A stretch of 64,000 bases of DNA from Treponema sp. Lineage in GTDB: Bacteria > Spirochaetota > Spirochaetia > Treponematales > Treponemataceae. A program made the translations under genes and the position numbers. The notes beneath the pieces are model-generated. The model did not search any database, had not been told where the DNA came from, and worked only from the letters and a program-made list of their open reading frames with translations. The DNA lies in the NCBI GenBank assembly GCA_017534445.1, contig JAFXWC010000062.1, positions 20,012-84,011 on the forward strand, written 5' to 3'. How positions within the stretch are numbered: position 1 is the first letter of the stretch; each line of letters begins with the position of its first letter. This document shows positions 1 to 7,920 of this stretch, piece after piece.

Positions 1-28
1 TTGCCAAGCAGCATGGGACTGTCCAAAA

Positions 29-140
29 AGTATTGTCATGCTGAACGTAGTTGCTTGCAACCAATTTCAGCATCTACGTTGCATATAGCGTAGAGATTCC
101 GAAACGAATTCGGAATGACACTGTGCAACGAATTTATTGG
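29..140. repeat. Dispersed intergenic repeat with GAATGAC-type ends
   Basis: The stretch reads inward from GTCATGCTGAAC on the left to CGGAATGACA on the right, with short palindromes (GATTCCGAAAC / GAATTCGGAATG) inside. Related copies lie at 5814-5902, 52660-52738 and 61080-61135. The rest of 1-300 holds no convincing gene; the short open frames there have no ribosome binding site. Confidence 0.6.
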
Positions 141-300
141 ACAGCCCGTGGCGCAAAGGCAGGTTCAGCCGAATTAGCCAAGGAACAAAATGGTAGAGCC
201 GGTAAAGGTTTCGTCCAGAAAATAAGAAAAAACACAAGCCCCTCTTTTGATAGCCCACCATGGTTCGACAAGCTCACCAACCGCAAATTTTTACCTACAG

Positions 301-329
301 TTGCCATAAGTGCACAATTCCGTTATACT
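301..329 (+). promoter_or_regulatory. Sigma70-type promoter for the helicase/ABC-F operon
   Basis: TTGCCA at 301-306 and TATACT at 324-329 are separated by 17 nt. Transcription would start near 336, leaving a leader of about 95 nt before the preferred start at 433. Confidence 0.55.
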
Positions 330-432
330 AAATAGACAAAATGCCGATAATTCCGTCTTGTGCGGAAATCAATATATATAAGGAAGAGTTTTGCGCTTTT
401 TAAATGGCATTACTGCTTCCACAGGAACACAG

Positions 433-2148
433 ATGAATTTCACAGAATTTTCGCTGCATGAAAAGCTGCAGCAGGGAATCGCCGGGGCAGGTTACGTTGA
501 ATGCACTCCGGTTCAGGAGCAGGTGCTCAAGAATTCCCTTGAAGGCCGCGACTTGTATGTTCAGTCGCAGACAGGTACTGGTAAGACAGCCGCTTACCTT
601 GTTTCAATTATACAGCAAATGCTAAGCCGCCAGGACGTTGCGGGAAAGAAAGCGCTCGTCATGGTTCCCACCAGGGAGCTTGCGGTTCAGGTTCAGGAAG
701 AAGCAGAAAAGCTTTGTTCAGCAACAGAATTGGTGTGCTCAAGCTTTTACGGTGGTGTTGGCTACGACAAGCAGGTTGCAGCCCTAAAAAAAGGCGTAGA
801 CATAATGATTGGCACCCCGGGCCGCGTAATTGACCTTCACGAGGGCGGCCAGATGGATCTTAGCAGCGTGGCATTCCTTTGCATAGACGAGGCAGACCGC
901 ATGTTTGACATGGGCTTCTACCCCGACCTTCGCACGCTAATCAAAGTTCTTCCCGCAGCAGAAAAAAGGCAGACCATGCTCTTTAGCGCAACGCTCAACA
1001 GCTACGTAAAGAACCTTGCCTGGGAATACACAAGGAACCCCGCAGAAATTACGATTGCAGCAGACAACATTACGGTTGACGAAATTGACCAGGAGCTGCT
1101 CCACGTCTCTAGCGAAAGCAAGATGAAGCTTCTTACAGGCATCATCGCTTCTGAAAAACCGGAAAGCCTCATCATCTTCTGCAACACAAAGCGCACATGC
1201 GAAGTGGTTGCAAAAAGGCTTAAGATTAACGGCATACAGGCGGACTACATCATCGGTGACCTGCCGCAGAAAGCACGCCTCCGCATAATGGACGACTTTA
1301 AAGCCGGCAAGATAAAGTGCCTGGTTGCAACAGACGTAGCAGCACGCGGAATAGACGTAAACGACCTTGCAATGGTCATCAACTACGACCTTCCCAACGA
1401 AGCGGAAAACTACGTGCACAGAATTGGCCGTACCGCAAGAGCCGGAAAGTCTGGAAAGGCATACACCTTCTGCTCAGAGCAGGACGTTTATTCTCTGCCG
1501 CCAATCGAGCGCTACATAGAAAAGCAAATTCCATCCCGCGTTGCAGAAGAATCCATGCTGGGCGAAGACAAGTCAGAGGGCATGTACATCCGCACGGAAA
1601 ACTACCACGAAGACTACAACGACAAGAGCGAATTTGGCAGAAGAAGACAGGCTGAATACGAGCGCAGTGGCCGCGGAAGAAGGGGCAGACACGCTGAAGG
1701 TTCAGGCAGAGCAAGGGGTGAGCGCGGAAAGGGTCGCTACTCCAAGGGCAACAAGGAAGCCTCACGCGAATACAAGAGGGACCGCCGCGTATTCAATGCG
1801 GAAGAAGAAGCAATGCTTGCAACAATGTCCATGGACGAGCGCATGAAGCTCTACAAGGAAAAGTTTGCATCCACATCAAAAACAGCCGCAGCTTCTGGCA
1901 AGCAAGCCGCAGGCAAGCAGTCCACAGGAAAACAGGCAGCTGGCAAGCAGGCAGGTGCAAAGGGCAAGAAAGCATCCGGCAAGGGAAAGAAGTCCTACAA
2001 GGATTCTTCACGCACAAAGCAGTACTCTGCAAAGAATGAATATTCCGGCAAAAACAGGCCGCAGGGCAAACCGTCTTCTGCAAAGGAAGCATCAGGCAAA
2101 AAGCGCGGCATCTTTGGCAGAATAAAATCACTGTTCAGCAAAAAATAA
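433..2148 (+). CDS. DEAD-box ATP-dependent RNA helicase
   Basis: This is an RNA helicase that unwinds RNA duplexes using ATP, probably in ribosome assembly or RNA turnover. All family motifs are visible: an upstream FTEFSL and Q-motif region, AQTGTGKT-like motif I (QTGTGKTA), PTRELA, GTPGR, DEAD, SAT and HRIGRTARAG. After the two RecA-like domains (about 370 residues) comes a tail of about 190 residues that is very rich in Arg, Lys and Gly and includes GKQAAGKQ-type repeats. Such tails usually bind RNA. The start was set at ATG 433, preceded by AGGAA with 5 nt spacing, because family members begin just before the FxxF motif. A TTG at 391 with AAGGAAG upstream is an alternative adding 14 residues. 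The ABC-F gene follows after 12 nt and is probably co-transcribed. Confidence 0.93.
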   Translation: MNFTEFSLHEKLQQGIAGAGYVECTPVQEQVLKNSLEGRDLYVQSQTGTGKTAAYLVSIIQQMLSRQDVAGKKALVMVPTRELAVQVQEEAEKLCSATELVCSSFYGGVGYDKQVAALKKGVDIMIGTPGRVIDLHEGGQMDLSSVAFLCIDEADRMFDMGFYPDLRTLIKVLPAAEKRQTMLFSATLNSYVKNLAWEYTRNPAEITIAADNITVDEIDQELLHVSSESKMKLLTGIIASEKPESLIIFCNTKRTCEVVAKRLKINGIQADYIIGDLPQKARLRIMDDFKAGKIKCLVATDVAARGIDVNDLAMVINYDLPNEAENYVHRIGRTARAGKSGKAYTFCSEQDVYSLPPIERYIEKQIPSRVAEESMLGEDKSEGMYIRTENYHEDYNDKSEFGRRRQAEYERSGRGRRGRHAEGSGRARGERGKGRYSKGNKEASREYKRDRRVFNAEEEAMLATMSMDERMKLYKEKFASTSKTAAASGKQAAGKQSTGKQAAGKQAGAKGKKASGKGKKSYKDSSRTKQYSAKNEYSGKNRPQGKPSSAKEASGKKRGIFGRIKSLFSKK

Positions 2149-2160
2149 GAGGTTTTACAA

Positions 2161-3801
2161 TTGATTACAGTTTCTGACGTTACATTAAAATTCAGCGAAA
2201 AGCCGCTGTTCAAAGACGTAAATTTAAAGTTCGTAAAGGGCAACTGCTATGGCATCATCGGAGCAAACGGTGCGGGAAAGTCAACCTTCCTAAAGGTGCT
2301 TTCTGGAGAACTGGAGCACGACTCAGGCGAAATTTCAATCACCACCGGCGAACGCATGGCAAAGCTTACCCAGGACCACTTTGCATTTGACCAATACTCG
2401 GTAAAAGAAACCGTAATGATGGGCTACCCAAAGCTCTATCAGCTTGGCAAAGACAAGGATGCCATCTACGAAAAGCCAGATTTTTCCGAAGAAGACGGAA
2501 TCAAAGCCGCAGAAATGGAAGCGGAATTTGGCGAGCTTGGCGGCTACGAAGCAGAAAACCAGATTGAACAGATGCTCTCTGGCCTTGGACTGGAAGAAGA
2601 ATTCCACGACAAGATGATGAGCGACTTAGACGAAGGCCAGAAGGTCCGCGTACTCTTGGCACAGACCCTCTTCGGCAGCCCGGACATCCTGCTTTTGGAC
2701 GAACCTACAAACGGTCTTGACCTCGAAAGCATCTCCTGGCTGGAAAACTTCCTTATAGAATTCCCCAACATAGTAATAGTCGTAAGCCACGACCGCCACT
2801 TCCTTAACGCAGTCTGCACCTACATCTGCGACATCGACTACGGCAAAATCACCCAGTTCACCGGAAACTACGACTTCTGGTACCAGATGAGCCAAATCAT
2901 GCAGAAGCAGGCCAAAGACGAAAAGAAAAAGCGCGAAGACAAAATGGCAGAACTCAAAAGCTTTATCCAGCGCTTTGCAAGCAACGTCTCCAAGGCAGGA
3001 CAGGCATCCAGCCGCAAAAAGGTCTTGGAAAAACTGGAACTGGAAGAGCTCCCGGTTACAAGCCGCAAGTTCCCCTACGTCCACTTCCAGAGCGACCGCG
3101 AAATTGGCAACTTCGTACTAACTGCAGAACACCTTTCGTCAAAAGACAGCGATGGTGCAGTTCTTTTAAACGACTTCTCCATCACCATCCACCCGGGCGA
3201 AAAAGTTGCATTCGTCGGAATGGAGCACAACTCCATAACATCCTTCTTTGACATAATCTCCGGAACGCAAAAGTGCGAGGGCGCAAGCATCAACTGGGGA
3301 CAGACCACAAGCCAGTCTTACATGGGACGCGACAACAACGCCTACTTCAACAACGACATGAACATAACCGAATGGCTAAAGCAGTACTCAAAGGAACAGG
3401 ACGACGCCTATGTCCGTGGCTTCTTGGGCAGAATGCTCTTTAGCGGAGACGAAAGCCTTAAAAAAGTAAAAGTCCTTTCCGGTGGCGAAAAAGTCCGCTG
3501 CATGCTTTCAAAGATGATGCTCTCCGGCGCAAACGTCCTAATCCTGGACGACCCGACCAACCACCTGGACCTTGAATCAATCGAAAGCCTTAACGAAGGT
3601 CTCGTGCGCTTCCCCGGAGTAGTAATCTTCTCCAGCCACGACCACGAATTCATCAGCACAATCGCAAACCGCATAATCGAAATCACCCCCAAGGGCGTAA
3701 TCGACCGCATGATGAATTTTGACGACTACCTCAAGGATGAGCAGGTAAAGCAGATGCGAAAAGACTTCTACGCAGGCAGCAAGAAAAAGATTAGAATCTA
3801 A
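2161..3801 (+). CDS. ABC-F family ATPase with a degenerate second ATP site
   Basis: This is a soluble ABC-F protein of 546 residues with two ATPase domains and no membrane segments. The family acts on ribosomes (translation factors or antibiotic protection). Domain 1 has Walker A GANGAGKST and Walker B LLLDEPTNGLD, but its signature is LDEGQ instead of LSGGQ. Domain 2 has a good signature (LSGGEK), but its P-loop position reads GMEHNSITSF with no lysine, and its Walker B ends LDDPTNHLD with Asp where the catalytic Glu should be. The composite site built from Walker A2 and signature 1 therefore looks dead, while the other looks intact. The linker between the domains is charged and basic, as usual for the family. 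The start is TTG, with AAGAGG 8 nt upstream. Confidence 0.92.
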   Translation: MITVSDVTLKFSEKPLFKDVNLKFVKGNCYGIIGANGAGKSTFLKVLSGELEHDSGEISITTGERMAKLTQDHFAFDQYSVKETVMMGYPKLYQLGKDKDAIYEKPDFSEEDGIKAAEMEAEFGELGGYEAENQIEQMLSGLGLEEEFHDKMMSDLDEGQKVRVLLAQTLFGSPDILLLDEPTNGLDLESISWLENFLIEFPNIVIVVSHDRHFLNAVCTYICDIDYGKITQFTGNYDFWYQMSQIMQKQAKDEKKKREDKMAELKSFIQRFASNVSKAGQASSRKKVLEKLELEELPVTSRKFPYVHFQSDREIGNFVLTAEHLSSKDSDGAVLLNDFSITIHPGEKVAFVGMEHNSITSFFDIISGTQKCEGASINWGQTTSQSYMGRDNNAYFNNDMNITEWLKQYSKEQDDAYVRGFLGRMLFSGDESLKKVKVLSGGEKVRCMLSKMMLSGANVLILDDPTNHLDLESIESLNEGLVRFPGVVIFSSHDHEFISTIANRIIEITPKGVIDRMMNFDDYLKDEQVKQMRKDFYAGSKKKIRI

Positions 3802-4135
3802 AATATTCAAATTTTATTTTTGCGGCGCTTGCTTGGTTCAACATCCGCTTGGAAAAAGAAGTGTCTACTCCTTGTGGGTGGCACTTCCGGGGTTCCGCGG
3901 GGCCCTACCCGCTCCATTGCCTGGCGGCAACGGCTCCGCCGCCCCTCCACCGCCTGCCGTGCTTGGTTCTGCAAAAATATCCAGACAGCCAATGCACCTG
4001 CACAAAGACACCGTCACCCTGAACTGCTACGCCACATTCGCACGCACTTGCTACGAATGTGGATTCAGGGGCTGTCTTATATACAGCACAGCATAACGCA
4101 TTGCAACTTTTTTTGTAAAAAACACGGCAACCCAC
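3802..4135. other. Intergenic stretch with degraded GC-rich repeat modules
   Basis: No gene is supported here. The stretch holds GC-rich segments (GGGGTTCCGCGGGGCCC, GGCAACGGCTCCGCC) and a piece reading CTGAACTGCTACG that resembles the repeat at 5816. An open frame from 3820 runs through the tRNA and is rejected. Confidence 0.5.
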
Positions 4136-4165
4136 TTGACACAAAACATGCTTTTGTGCTAAGAT
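4136..4165 (+). promoter_or_regulatory. Promoter of the tRNA gene
   Basis: TTGACA at 4136-4141 and TAAGAT at 4160-4165 with an 18-nt spacer; the expected transcription start is about 5 nt before the mature tRNA. Confidence 0.7.
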
Positions 4166-4176
4166 TACAACATCAC

Positions 4177-4249
4177 GGTGGCGTAGTCCAGTCGGTAGAA
4201 CAACGGACTCATATTCCGTATGTCACAGGTTCGATCCCTGTCGCCACTA
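4177..4249 (+). tRNA. tRNA with CAU anticodon (Met, or Ile2)
   Basis: A 73-nt cloverleaf can be drawn by eye. The acceptor stem pairs GGTGGCG with CGCCACT (one G-U at the end). The anticodon stem ACGGA/TCCGT encloses loop CTCATAT with anticodon CAT at 4210-4212. The T-arm is ACAGG-TTCGATC-CCTGT. The D-stem contains one C-A mismatch. The 3' CCA is not encoded. The first pair is G-U, not the C-A mismatch of initiator tRNA, so an elongator tRNA-Met or a lysidine-modified tRNA-Ile is meant; sequence alone does not separate these. Confidence 0.93.
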
Positions 4250-4259
4250 TGAAACACAA

Positions 4260-4286
4260 GGCCTTGCATTGCGCAAGGTCTTTTTT
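4260..4286 (+). terminator. Rho-independent terminator of the tRNA
   Basis: An 8-bp stem (GGCCTTGC / GCAAGGTC) with a 5-nt loop is followed by six T. Confidence 0.85.
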
Positions 4287-4382
4287 GTTTTACAAGGTCA
4301 ATATCGAGCATAAAAGCGACCTGTCATTACCAGGTCAGCCCGATAATGACACATTTTACAAGCATCAAAAATGGAGAAGAAA

Positions 4383-5414
4383 ATGAAAAAATTATTGCTT
4401 ACCCTAGCCCTTTCCCTTGCGGCATCCCTTTGCTTTGCCCAGGGCAAAAACTACGTAAACGAAAGGTACGAAAAACTTGACAAAGAAGAACAGTTCGAAT
4501 CCATCATAAAAGAAATAGAAGAGAACAGCAAAGAACCCTACTCTGCCAGCGACTACTTTTACCTTGGACTGGCAAATTTCAGGATGGAAAAGGATGAAGA
4601 GGCACAAAAATACTTTGGGATGGCAATCCAGGAAGACCCAGATTTTGTGCGCCCCTATTACTATCTTGCGGGAAGTTTTCTCTACACAGAAAAATACGAG
4701 GATGCAATCCTAAACTACGAAAAATGCATAGAATTGGACAAAACTTTTCCAGGCCCATACCAAATGCTTGGCATGATATACGAAACACAGAACGACTACC
4801 AAAAGGCATTGGAAAATTACTCCAAGTCCTATGAGCTGAAAAAAACACCCGAATCCACTTACCAAATGGCATACATCCTCTACAAATTGGATGACTACAA
4901 AAAAGCCCTGCCCTATATAGAATCATATTTGGAATACGACAATGATTCATTTTCCATGACCAACCTAATGATTCTGGCTCTTTATTCAACCGGAGAATAC
5001 GAAAAGGCCGCAAAATACGAAAAACAAATCCGCAAAATCTGGGAAAACACAAGCGACGAAAGCATAAAAAAGAAGCCATTCTTTATCATATATTCATTTA
5101 CCCACAATGACTATGAAATTGATGTCTATGAAAAATTTGACCAGAGCGGCAACTTCTACTACCCATTAACATGCAATGTCTGCTCCAATGGAAAAGTCAT
5201 AAAGACAGTCAACCTGGAATACGATGCCGTCACAGAAAAATTCGGCACCGCATATTTTATAGGCATGGATGAACTGGAACCCAAGCGTCACCTTACCACA
5301 AACATAGGCTTCTCAAAATTCCCAAGCTTTCCAGACTTCATTGAATTGGTAAAGCTGGCCGTAGACAACGAATTGGAAATTGGCTCATCAAGTGAACCTG
5401 TCACATCCCAATAA
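4383..5414 (+). CDS. Secreted TPR-repeat protein
   Basis: A protein of 343 residues with a signal peptide (MKKLLLTLALSLAASLCFAQ) and at least four tetratricopeptide repeats across residues 40-210. Examples are the ones starting near YFYLGLANFRMEKDEEA and PYQMLGMIYETQNDYQKA. TPRs are protein-binding scaffolds; the partner is unknown. The last 120 residues are not TPR-like and resemble a small beta-rich domain with one Cys pair (CNVC). The start was set at ATG 4383 because GGAG lies 6 nt upstream; an in-frame ATG at 4371 overlaps that ribosome site. It stands alone between the tRNA and a repeat-rich gap. Confidence 0.85.
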   Translation: MKKLLLTLALSLAASLCFAQGKNYVNERYEKLDKEEQFESIIKEIEENSKEPYSASDYFYLGLANFRMEKDEEAQKYFGMAIQEDPDFVRPYYYLAGSFLYTEKYEDAILNYEKCIELDKTFPGPYQMLGMIYETQNDYQKALENYSKSYELKKTPESTYQMAYILYKLDDYKKALPYIESYLEYDNDSFSMTNLMILALYSTGEYEKAAKYEKQIRKIWENTSDESIKKKPFFIIYSFTHNDYEIDVYEKFDQSGNFYYPLTCNVCSNGKVIKTVNLEYDAVTEKFGTAYFIGMDELEPKRHLTTNIGFSKFPSFPDFIELVKLAVDNELEIGSSSEPVTSQ

Positions 5415-5429
5415 CACTGCCGATTGTGA

Positions 5430-5537
5430 ATCAACGCACCCGTCTATGCGCTTTACAACTTATCCCCAGAAGAGATTGCCATCGTAGAAACACCTTGTAA
5501 AATTACGTGCGTACATTTTCCGTACATTATGTTATAA
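5430..5537 (+). pseudogene. Remnant of the C-terminus of a DNA N6-adenine methyltransferase
   Basis: Reading from 5430 gives INAPVYALYNLSPEEIAIVE followed by a short non-homologous tail and a stop at 5535. The pattern VYxLYxLSxEEIxIVE is the usual extreme C-terminus of Eco57I-type and related restriction-modification methylases. A TGA precedes it in frame and no upstream methylase remains, so it can only be a relic. I infer that a restriction-modification gene was once here. Confidence 0.45.
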
Positions 5538-5578
5538 TTACATAAAGAACTTTCTTACTTTCTAACTGTTGAGACTGT

Positions 5579-5748
5579 AAGAAAAGCCTTAGATGGCCAA
5601 TAGAAGGGGGCGTTACGGGGGGCGGAGCCCCCTGTAGAAGGGGTAGCGGAAGACACGACAAAGCGGAAAAAATGGCACTGCTTGCAGAGCCATTTTTGTA
5701 GCGACTCGTGGCTGGAGCGAGGGGAAGGCTTTCCCCTCCTTTCTGCAT
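5579..5748. repeat. GC-rich palindromic repeat mosaic
   Basis: The segment contains GGGGGGCGGAGCCCCCTGTA, AGAAGGGGTAGCGGAAG and GAGGGGAAGGCTTTCCCCTC. A clearly related but inverted copy lies at 29397-29490 (GGAGGGGAAAGCCTTCCCC, CTACCCCTTCTGCGGGG, GCCCCGCAACGCCCC). It does not code. Confidence 0.7.
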
Positions 5749-5785
5749 AAAAAAAACTGTCCCAAAACAAAAGCTTCAGGACAGT
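5749..5785 (-). terminator. Terminator downstream of lysS
   Basis: Read on the minus strand, ACTGTCC and GGACAGT form a 7-bp stem followed by a run of T (A run at 5749-5755 on the plus strand). It lies about 155 nt after the lysS stop, with a repeat in between. Confidence 0.75.
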
Positions 5786-5813
5786 CTTATTCAATGCCAT
5801 TAACATAAAGAAC

Positions 5814-5902
5814 CGTCATGCCGAACTGCTACGAATGTAAATTCAACATCTCTCTTCAATAGCATAATTTGAGATTCTGAGTCAAGCTCAGAATGACGCA
5901 AA
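5814..5902. repeat. Dispersed repeat ending in CAGAATGACGC
   Basis: CATGCCGAAC is followed by ATCTCTCTTCAATA and then GATTCTGAGTCAAGCTCAG plus AATGACGC. It is nearly identical over its right half to 52660-52738. Confidence 0.75.
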
Positions 5903-5941
5903 GCCAATTGCATTACAGTCTTATTAGAAGTTCATCATCTA

Positions 5942-7552
5942 TTAGTACACGCTAAGAATCTTCTGCAGCGTATCCTTTCCGATAATCCTCATAAAGTTTG
6001 CCAAGCGCGGGCCCTGATCCTTTCCGATAAGGGCATGGTACATTGCTGTAAAGAGTGCCTTTGACTCAAGGCCAAGCGATGTTGCAAGGTCGTACATTTC
6101 CTGCTGGCAGTCCTTGTCCGTAGCGTAAGTGCCAACCTTGGGAACAATCTGGTCGCGGACCTTCTTTACGGCATCAAGCATTGTGCCTGTAATGTCTTCT
6201 GCCTTGCTTCCGTCCGTGCGCAGGGCAAACTTAAAGTCTTCCGGTGCACACTCTGTTACCCAGTACCAGGCGCATTCACAGCGGCGGCGAAGGCATGCTT
6301 CCTGTTCGCTCTTTACGTCTCCCAAAGATTTTATTACAGCATCAATGTTTCCAGAATAAGTCTGCAGCAAAGTTGTAAGCTGCCTAAATGGAACCTGGTA
6401 GGGCATTACGCTGGGCATTCCGTCAATCTGTGAAAGCTCGTACACCCTCTTTTCCTGCAGCAAAAGGTTGTCGCTCTTTGCCTTGTCAATTCCCCATGCA
6501 ATGCGTTCAGTGCGGTCGTATGCTTCGTACATTGTAATAACGTCAAGGTCAAAGCTGATTGAAAATTCATGGTCAACCTTGTTAACGGCAAAAATGTAGC
6601 GCAAAACTTCCGGCTGGTAAACGGTAAGGGCATCCACAAGAGAAATTACCTTTCCCTTGGAAGAAGACATCTTTCCGGGAACGCCCTTAAGCTTTACAAA
6701 GTCATACTTCATGGTAACCGGTGCATCCCAGCCGTAGACCTTTTTGCTTACAAGCTTTGCTGTGTCGTAAGATCCGCCTGGAGAGATGTGGTCCTTTCCG
6801 CCCGGCTCAAACACAACTTTTTCTTCGTTCCATCTCATTGGCCAGTCAACGCGCCAGCCAAGCTTTATGTTGCCGCAAGATCGGAGGTCAACTGTCTCTT
6901 CGTTACCGCATGCCTTGCACTTGTATGTTACGCCGTACTCACCGTCGTAGCTTACAATTTCCGTCTCGTCCTTGTTGCACTTTGAACAGAAGGCGGCAAT
7001 TGGCCAGTAAACGTCGCTGTCCTTCATCTTGTGCTCGTCATCGCGGTAGCAGTTAAGGCACCACTTGATAAGGTCCTTGTTCTGCAAAGCCTTTTTCATT
7101 CCTTCTGCATAGCGGCTGCTCCTGTAGCGGGATGCCTGGTACAAGAATTCAGGATGGATTCCAACGCGGGGAAGCTCGTTCTCTATGTCCTTTTCGTGGT
7201 GGCGGGCATAGTTTTCGTCGCGGTCAAAAGTGTCCGGCACAAGGGTAATCGGATAGCGCAGGTATTTTTCTAGCACTTCAGGCTTTGGCATGTTGCCAGG
7301 AACCTTGCGGAATACGTCGTAGTCGTCCCATGAATAAATAAAGCGCACATTCTTGCCCCTGTCGCGGAGGGCGCGCACAATCAAGTCAACAGTGATAATC
7401 TCGCGGAAGTTTCCAATGTGTACGGTTCCGCTGGGAGTAATTCCGCTTGCACACGTATACAGAGGCAAGTCTCCCCTTTCCTTTATGATTTTTGCTGCCT
7501 GCTGGTCTGCCCAGTGGCAAAGTTCCTTTGGATTCCTTTCGTTTTCGCTCAT
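5942..7552 (-). CDS. lysS: Lysyl-tRNA synthetase, class I
   Basis: The enzyme charges tRNA-Lys with lysine. This is the class I (archaeal-type) enzyme found in spirochaetes, not the usual bacterial class II form. Evidence: a Rossmann-fold start with HIGN (class I HIGH motif) near residue 47, KMSSSKGKVIS as the KMSKS loop near residue 295, and a Cys-rich zinc insertion (CLNC, CSKC, CKAC) between residues 165 and 220. The length of 536 residues is normal. No Shine-Dalgarno sequence precedes the ATG. Instead a promoter -10 hexamer ends 10 nt before it, so the leader would be only a few nucleotides long. It is transcribed alone, divergent from the operon at 7921. Confidence 0.96.
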   Translation of the reverse strand: MSENERNPKELCHWADQQAAKIIKERGDLPLYTCASGITPSGTVHIGNFREIITVDLIVRALRDRGKNVRFIYSWDDYDVFRKVPGNMPKPEVLEKYLRYPITLVPDTFDRDENYARHHEKDIENELPRVGIHPEFLYQASRYRSSRYAEGMKKALQNKDLIKWCLNCYRDDEHKMKDSDVYWPIAAFCSKCNKDETEIVSYDGEYGVTYKCKACGNEETVDLRSCGNIKLGWRVDWPMRWNEEKVVFEPGGKDHISPGGSYDTAKLVSKKVYGWDAPVTMKYDFVKLKGVPGKMSSSKGKVISLVDALTVYQPEVLRYIFAVNKVDHEFSISFDLDVITMYEAYDRTERIAWGIDKAKSDNLLLQEKRVYELSQIDGMPSVMPYQVPFRQLTTLLQTYSGNIDAVIKSLGDVKSEQEACLRRRCECAWYWVTECAPEDFKFALRTDGSKAEDITGTMLDAVKKVRDQIVPKVGTYATDKDCQQEMYDLATSLGLESKALFTAMYHALIGKDQGPRLANFMRIIGKDTLQKILSVY

Positions 7553-7562
7553 AATGGAAGGA

Positions 7563-7591
7563 ATTATAATTCAAAGCAAGATTTTTTGCAA
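7563..7591 (-). promoter_or_regulatory. lysS promoter, nearly leaderless
   Basis: On the minus strand TTGCAA (7586-7591) and TATAAT (7563-7568) are 17 nt apart; the -10 ends 10 nt before the lysS ATG. Confidence 0.7.
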
Positions 7592-7609
7592 CATCACAAT
7601 TGAAGCTTT

Positions 7610-7786
7610 CTCAGGGCGTCCCTCGAAGATTCTCTGGGCGTCCCTTGAAGCTTCGCTGGGCGTTCCCGCCTAAAGGCGGTCGGGCTGCTCCAGGTTGCGC
7701 TTTCGCTCCAGCCTCCTCACTTCGTTGCGGTGGCCGGCTACGCCGCCTTGCGCATCCCTAACGCGAATCAAGCACGATTTTGTTTT
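7610..7786. repeat. Repeat mosaic between lysS and the SIR2/SPFH operon
   Basis: Three near-copies of CTGGGCGTCCCTTGAAG-like units (7613-7670) are followed by modules CTTTCGCTCCAGCCTCCTCA, CTTCGTTGCGGTGGCCGGCT and CTTGCGCATCCCTAACGCG with AATCAAGCACGATTTTGTTT. The last module recurs at 11848-11885 and, shortened, at 12528-12545; the middle ones recur at 52027-52080. Confidence 0.7.
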
Positions 7787-7865
7787 TTTTCATGGTACCA
7801 TGAAAAGTATCGTTGACAGACGATACTTTTTTGAAAAACATCGCTAACGCTCGTTTTTCAAAAAA
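7787..7865 (+). promoter_or_regulatory. Three consecutive inverted repeats upstream of the SIR2/SPFH operon
   Basis: First is a perfect 20-bp palindrome, TTTTCATGGTACCATGAAAA, at 7787-7806. Second is a perfect 10-bp hairpin (AAAAGTATCG / CGATACTTTT) at 7803-7830 that runs into six T. Third is a perfect 13-bp hairpin (TTTTTTGAAAAAC / GTTTTTCAAAAAA) at 7827-7865. The second and third share 7827-7830, so they cannot both form fully. An operator or an attenuator is likely; which one cannot be decided from sequence. Confidence 0.5.
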
Positions 7866-7920
7866 GATCAGAAACATTTTTGCAAAAAAAATACATTTCA
7901 CTATGGATAAGGAAACTATC

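Noticed and set aside
1793..2131. Long antisense frames over the helicase tail and other Lys/Arg/Ala-rich genes
   Set aside because: They are by-products of codon bias in the real gene on the other strand; no homology or ribosome sites.
3820..4386. 188-codon open frame on the plus strand
   Set aside because: It runs through GC-rich repeats and straight across the tRNA gene and its terminator, and has no ribosome site.
5527..5806. Minus-strand open frames of 73 and 83 codons
   Set aside because: They are translations of the repeat mosaic and of the lysS terminator.
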